Origin: a virus
IMG/VR virus record: IMGVR_UViG_3300042691_006063
Span: 1-24,831 of that record
Direction: 5' to 3' (one strand)
DNA length: 24,831 bases
A program made the translations under genes and the position numbers. The notes beneath the pieces were generated by a model that saw nothing but the letters and a program-made list of their open reading frames with translations, searched no databases and was not told where the DNA came from. Below are positions 22,997-24,831 of the stretch, in pieces. Each line of letters begins with the position of its first letter. The first letter of the stretch is position 1.

Positions 22997-23421
22997 GCGA
23001 CGTTTTCAGGACCTTAATAGTCGAATCCGCCGACGTAGACCTAGCCCGCACCATCGCGGCCACGCTGGACCCGGCGCACAGCCAAGGCATGTGGGAGACG
23101 CCTCTGAGCTCCACGGGCGCCGAGCCTGCCACGCACTACATCAGCACGGGCTACATCGGTGAGGGCTTCGCGGCTCTGGTGCCGTTGGCAACGTGGGCGC
23201 AGGAGGGCGATCCGCCTGAGTGGGTGCAGACCGAGTACGAGCCTGGGGACAGCTTCACCGTGCTGGCGCTGTGCGAGCAGGCTGGGCTTGAGATTACCCT
23301 GGAGCAGATCGAGGACCTGTTCGCCACCTCCGATGTGACCGCGGAAGATCCGTGGGTGGCGCTGGGTCGGTTGGGATTGAAGATTGTGACGCCGGTTGAT
23401 CCGGTAGAGGAGCAAGTATGA
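22993..23421 (+). CDS. Conserved phage protein after receptor-binding gene
   Basis: 142 residues from GTG 22993 (GTGA overlap with the fibre stop). The start MSDVFRTLIVESADVDLART, the strand PATHYISTGYIGEGFAALVP and the tail TSDVTAEDPWVALGRLGLKI match a conserved small phage protein I recall from environmental podovirus genomes, often between fibre and lysis genes. Acidic, two domains by eye (alpha/beta start, helical end with LEQIEDLFATSDVT). No function known; it could be a fibre chaperone or a virion component. Confidence 0.68.
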   Translation: MSDVFRTLIVESADVDLARTIAATLDPAHSQGMWETPLSSTGAEPATHYISTGYIGEGFAALVPLATWAQEGDPPEWVQTEYEPGDSFTVLALCEQAGLEITLEQIEDLFATSDVTAEDPWVALGRLGLKIVTPVDPVEEQV

Positions 23422-23585
23422 ATGCAACCATCATTACCGCTGTTGTGCGGCATGTCCTGACTGCTCTTGCAGGAGGGTTCTTCGTTCAGTACGGTGTGGA
23501 CGGTGACACGCAGAACGCTATCGTCAGCGGTCTGTCTGCTGTTGCCGGTCTAGGCTGGTCCGTCTGGGACAAGCGTGGGCGATGA
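23418..23585 (+). CDS. Holin (Pam3-gp28-like)
   Basis: 55 residues, coupled by ATGA. Two hydrophobic helices (TAVVRHVLTALAGGFFVQYG; NAIVSGLSAVAGLGWSVW) separated by a short acidic turn (VDGDTQ) and a basic C-terminus (DKRGR). The RHxLTALGG... plus a closing AGxxWSxWDK pattern matches the Pam3-gp28 type of small phage holin. Holins open the inner membrane to time lysis. The next gene, an endolysin, begins inside its stop codon, the classical cassette order. Confidence 0.8.
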   Translation: MNATIITAVVRHVLTALAGGFFVQYGVDGDTQNAIVSGLSAVAGLGWSVWDKRGR

Positions 23586-24001
23586 TAAACAGCCGCAAGC
23601 TGGAAGACCTTCACCCAGCCGTCAGGAGGCGCGTAGAGGCGTTTCTGGAGGCTGCTAGGGGTGAGGGTATAGATCTGCTGGTGACGAGCACCTATCGCGA
23701 TCTAGAGTCCCAGGCGGCTCTCTACGCGCAGGGCAGGACGGCACCGGGAAAGATCGTCACCAACGCCAAGCCTGGGCAGAGTTGGCACAACCACAGGTGT
23801 GCGGTAGATGTCGTGCCTCTGCGTGCTGGGAAGCCTGTCTGGAGCGACAAAGACCTGGTGTGGCAGCGCGTGGGTGAGCTTGGCGAGCAGGCTGGTCTAG
23901 AGTGGGCTGGGAGGTGGACTCGGTTTCGAGAATTCCCGCACTTCCAGTACACGGGTGGTGCTACGCTGGCGCAGTTGCAGCAAGGCTGGATACCGTCGTG
24001 A
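23582..24001 (+). CDS. Endolysin, M15-type peptidoglycan peptidase
   Basis: 139 residues. It carries the zinc peptidase motifs of the M15 (VanY / L-alanyl-D-glutamate endopeptidase) family, such as the T5 endolysin: TSTYRDLESQAALYAQGR (35-52), S67-W-H69-x6-D76 in SWHNHRCAVDV, a GLEWAGRW strand (105-112), and the second zinc His, H120, in EFPHFQY. The usual Gly three after the first His is Arg72 here. It cuts stem peptides of the cell wall. No signal peptide or wall-binding domain, so it depends on the holin for release. The start overlaps the holin stop as ATGA; a GTGA overlap links it to the next gene. Confidence 0.87.
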   Translation: MINSRKLEDLHPAVRRRVEAFLEAARGEGIDLLVTSTYRDLESQAALYAQGRTAPGKIVTNAKPGQSWHNHRCAVDVVPLRAGKPVWSDKDLVWQRVGELGEQAGLEWAGRWTRFREFPHFQYTGGATLAQLQQGWIPS

Positions 24002-24228
24002 GCAAGAAGTTTCCGAATCTCAGTGTTGGCAGAGGCGAGAAGTTACCTGTCTCGCAAGGCGCTGGGTTGACGGAAAAGGGTAGGGCCAAGGCCAGAGCAG
24101 TAGGGCATGACCTGAAAGCCCCTACTAAGGACACCTCCAACCCTCGGCACAAATCGTTCTGCGCAAGAAGTCGAGGCTGGACTGGAGAGCGCGGGAAGGC
24201 CGCTAGACGGCGCTGGGGCTGTCGCTGA
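23998..24228 (+). CDS. Small basic phage protein (SQGAGLT / SFCAR type)
   Basis: 76 residues from GTG 23998, GTGA-coupled to the endolysin. The pattern EKLPVSQGAGLTEKGRAKA ... KSFCARSRGW ... RRWGC matches a widespread small phage protein family (DUF6321 as I recall) with two cysteines and conserved Trp. Here the part between SFCAR and the RRW-C end appears shorter than usual. Strongly basic. Function unknown in the family. Its last 26 bases overlap, tail to tail, the - strand methyltransferase. Confidence 0.68.
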   Translation: MSKKFPNLSVGRGEKLPVSQGAGLTEKGRAKARAVGHDLKAPTKDTSNPRHKSFCARSRGWTGERGKAARRRWGCR

Positions 24229-24742
24229 GTTTCTGCATAGCAAGCTGGTAGCCTCGCTCCAGAAGCTTGTACTTGCCTTGTAAGCAGTACAGGAAGGCGT
24301 CTACGGCAGGCTTGACGGTGTCTCCACCGCCGTAGTCATCGAAAAGCATGATGCCTTCTGGCCGTAGTAGGTGCCAGCAGTTCACGGCGTCAAACAACAC
24401 ATCTGCTGCCTCATGACTGCCGTCTATGTAGATGAAGTCAAATTGCCTTTTCTGCCCAAGCAGAAGTGGCAACACCTTGTCTGACTTGTTTAGGCAAAGA
24501 TGAACGTACTGCGAGTCCTTTTTTACCTCGTAGACGTTGTCATGCCAGATGTTGTAGCCCTCTAGGTTCAGAGGATCTATGCAGATGATGGACCCGTCTT
24601 CTGGCAAGAACTTATCCAGCATCCAGCAGGTAGACATCCCTTCGTAGACACCTATCTCCAGCACGGTGCGGATGCGTGTTTCCTGCTTGATCTTCTCAAA
24701 CGTCGGGATGTTGGCGCTGAACCAATCCTGGCTGAACTTCAT
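24203..24742 (-). CDS. SAM-dependent methyltransferase (class I, Methyltransf_24-like)
   Basis: 179 residues on the - strand. Motif I is VLEIGVYEGMST (27-38), the SAM-binding glycine loop; SIICIDPLNLEG (51-62) is the acidic loop holding the ribose; FDFIYIDGSHEAADVLFDA (101-119) and LLRPEGIMLFDDYG (125-138) are the later conserved strands with Asp/His of the Methyltransf_24 and cephalosporin-hydroxylase-like group. The family methylates small molecules or sugars in many surface polysaccharide clusters. Start ATG 24742 has AGAGG in a hairpin loop. It is the only gene here on this strand, suggesting a separate transcript and perhaps transfer as cargo. Substrate unknown. Confidence 0.78.
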   Translation of the reverse strand: MKFSQDWFSANIPTFEKIKQETRIRTVLEIGVYEGMSTCWMLDKFLPEDGSIICIDPLNLEGYNIWHDNVYEVKKDSQYVHLCLNKSDKVLPLLLGQKRQFDFIYIDGSHEAADVLFDAVNCWHLLRPEGIMLFDDYGGGDTVKPAVDAFLYCLQGKYKLLERGYQLAMQKLSDSPSAV

Positions 24743-24757
24743 CTACAACCTCTGTAG
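24743..24757 (-). promoter_or_regulatory. Hairpin presenting the methyltransferase ribosome binding site
   Basis: On the - strand CTACA pairs with TGTAG around a 5-base GAGGT loop, directly against the ATG. The loop holds most of AGAGG. Five pairs are modest, but the exact placement is unusual and could tune translation. Confidence 0.35.
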
Positions 24758-24778
24758 TCCAGAATCTGTGACCGTTCC

Positions 24779-24812
24779 CGCACTCCCTCTGCCTAGCAGG
24801 AGCGAGAGTGCG
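24779..24812. repeat. Inverted repeat / stem-loop
   Basis: CGCACTC (24779-24785) and GAGTGCG (24806-24812) form a perfect 7-base inverted repeat; inside, CTGC and GCAG (24789-24799) make a second stem around CTA. No T-run follows on either side, so a simple terminator is unlikely. It lies upstream of the methyltransferase on the - strand; an operator or RNA structure is possible. Confidence 0.4.
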
Positions 24813-24831
24813 CAGAACGTGTGTCCAGGCC

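Noticed and set aside
24743-24831. Possible tRNA at the right edge
   Set aside because: Stem-loops are present but no T-loop GTTCGA-type sequence, anticodon arm or acceptor stem can be fitted on either strand.

Overview
This window reads as the late (structure, assembly and lysis) half of a tailed double-stranded DNA bacteriophage. Thirty-odd genes run head to tail on the + strand with almost no gaps, and one gene at the right end faces the other way. The order portal, scaffold, major capsid protein, head-tail adaptor, gp10-like tail hub, fibre, very large coiled-coil internal proteins, receptor-binding protein, holin and endolysin, with no tape measure, sheath or baseplate, points to a short-tailed (podovirus-type) virion. 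The M15-type endolysin without a wall-binding domain suits a Gram-negative host. The DNA is GC-rich overall. Many small proteins look like families I recall from uncultured aquatic phages, but no host or phage genus can be named from sequence alone.

Layout: 1-1642 holds the tail end of an upstream gene, a glycosyltransferase-like protein with a DxD motif, an HTH protein and a zinc-knuckle protein. 1639-5898 is the head block: portal, several small proteins (two of only 11-13 residues, extremely basic), a scaffold candidate and the major capsid protein. 5912-7072 holds two beta-rich, decoration-like proteins and a small unknown. 7085-11099 is the tail: an adaptor carrying an inserted Trp/Gly module, a tail hub carrying six inserted GSGYT-type repeats, and two small fibre or appendage proteins. 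11101-19241 is about 8 kb of a membrane-anchored coiled-coil protein, an acidic unknown and four internal (ejection) protein candidates totalling more than 2,500 residues. 19238-20669 is a run of small genes: basic, then basic/acidic, then a two-helix membrane protein, then unknowns. 20672-22996 is a modular receptor-binding protein. 22993-24228 holds a small virion-associated protein, a Pam3-gp28-like holin, the M15 endolysin and a Cys/Trp-motif small protein. 24203-24742 is a methyltransferase on the - strand.

Genes are packed through ATGA, GTGA and TGATG overlaps, so translational coupling probably sets protein ratios. No terminase large subunit, polymerase, integrase or repressor is recognisable here; the terminase should lie outside the window. 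The most interesting points are modules inserted into core tail proteins, AT-rich islands in the receptor-binding protein, tiny Arg/Lys peptides after the portal, a repeated TDEDI motif in a disordered internal protein, and basic C-terminal tails whose codons also form the next gene's ribosome binding site.
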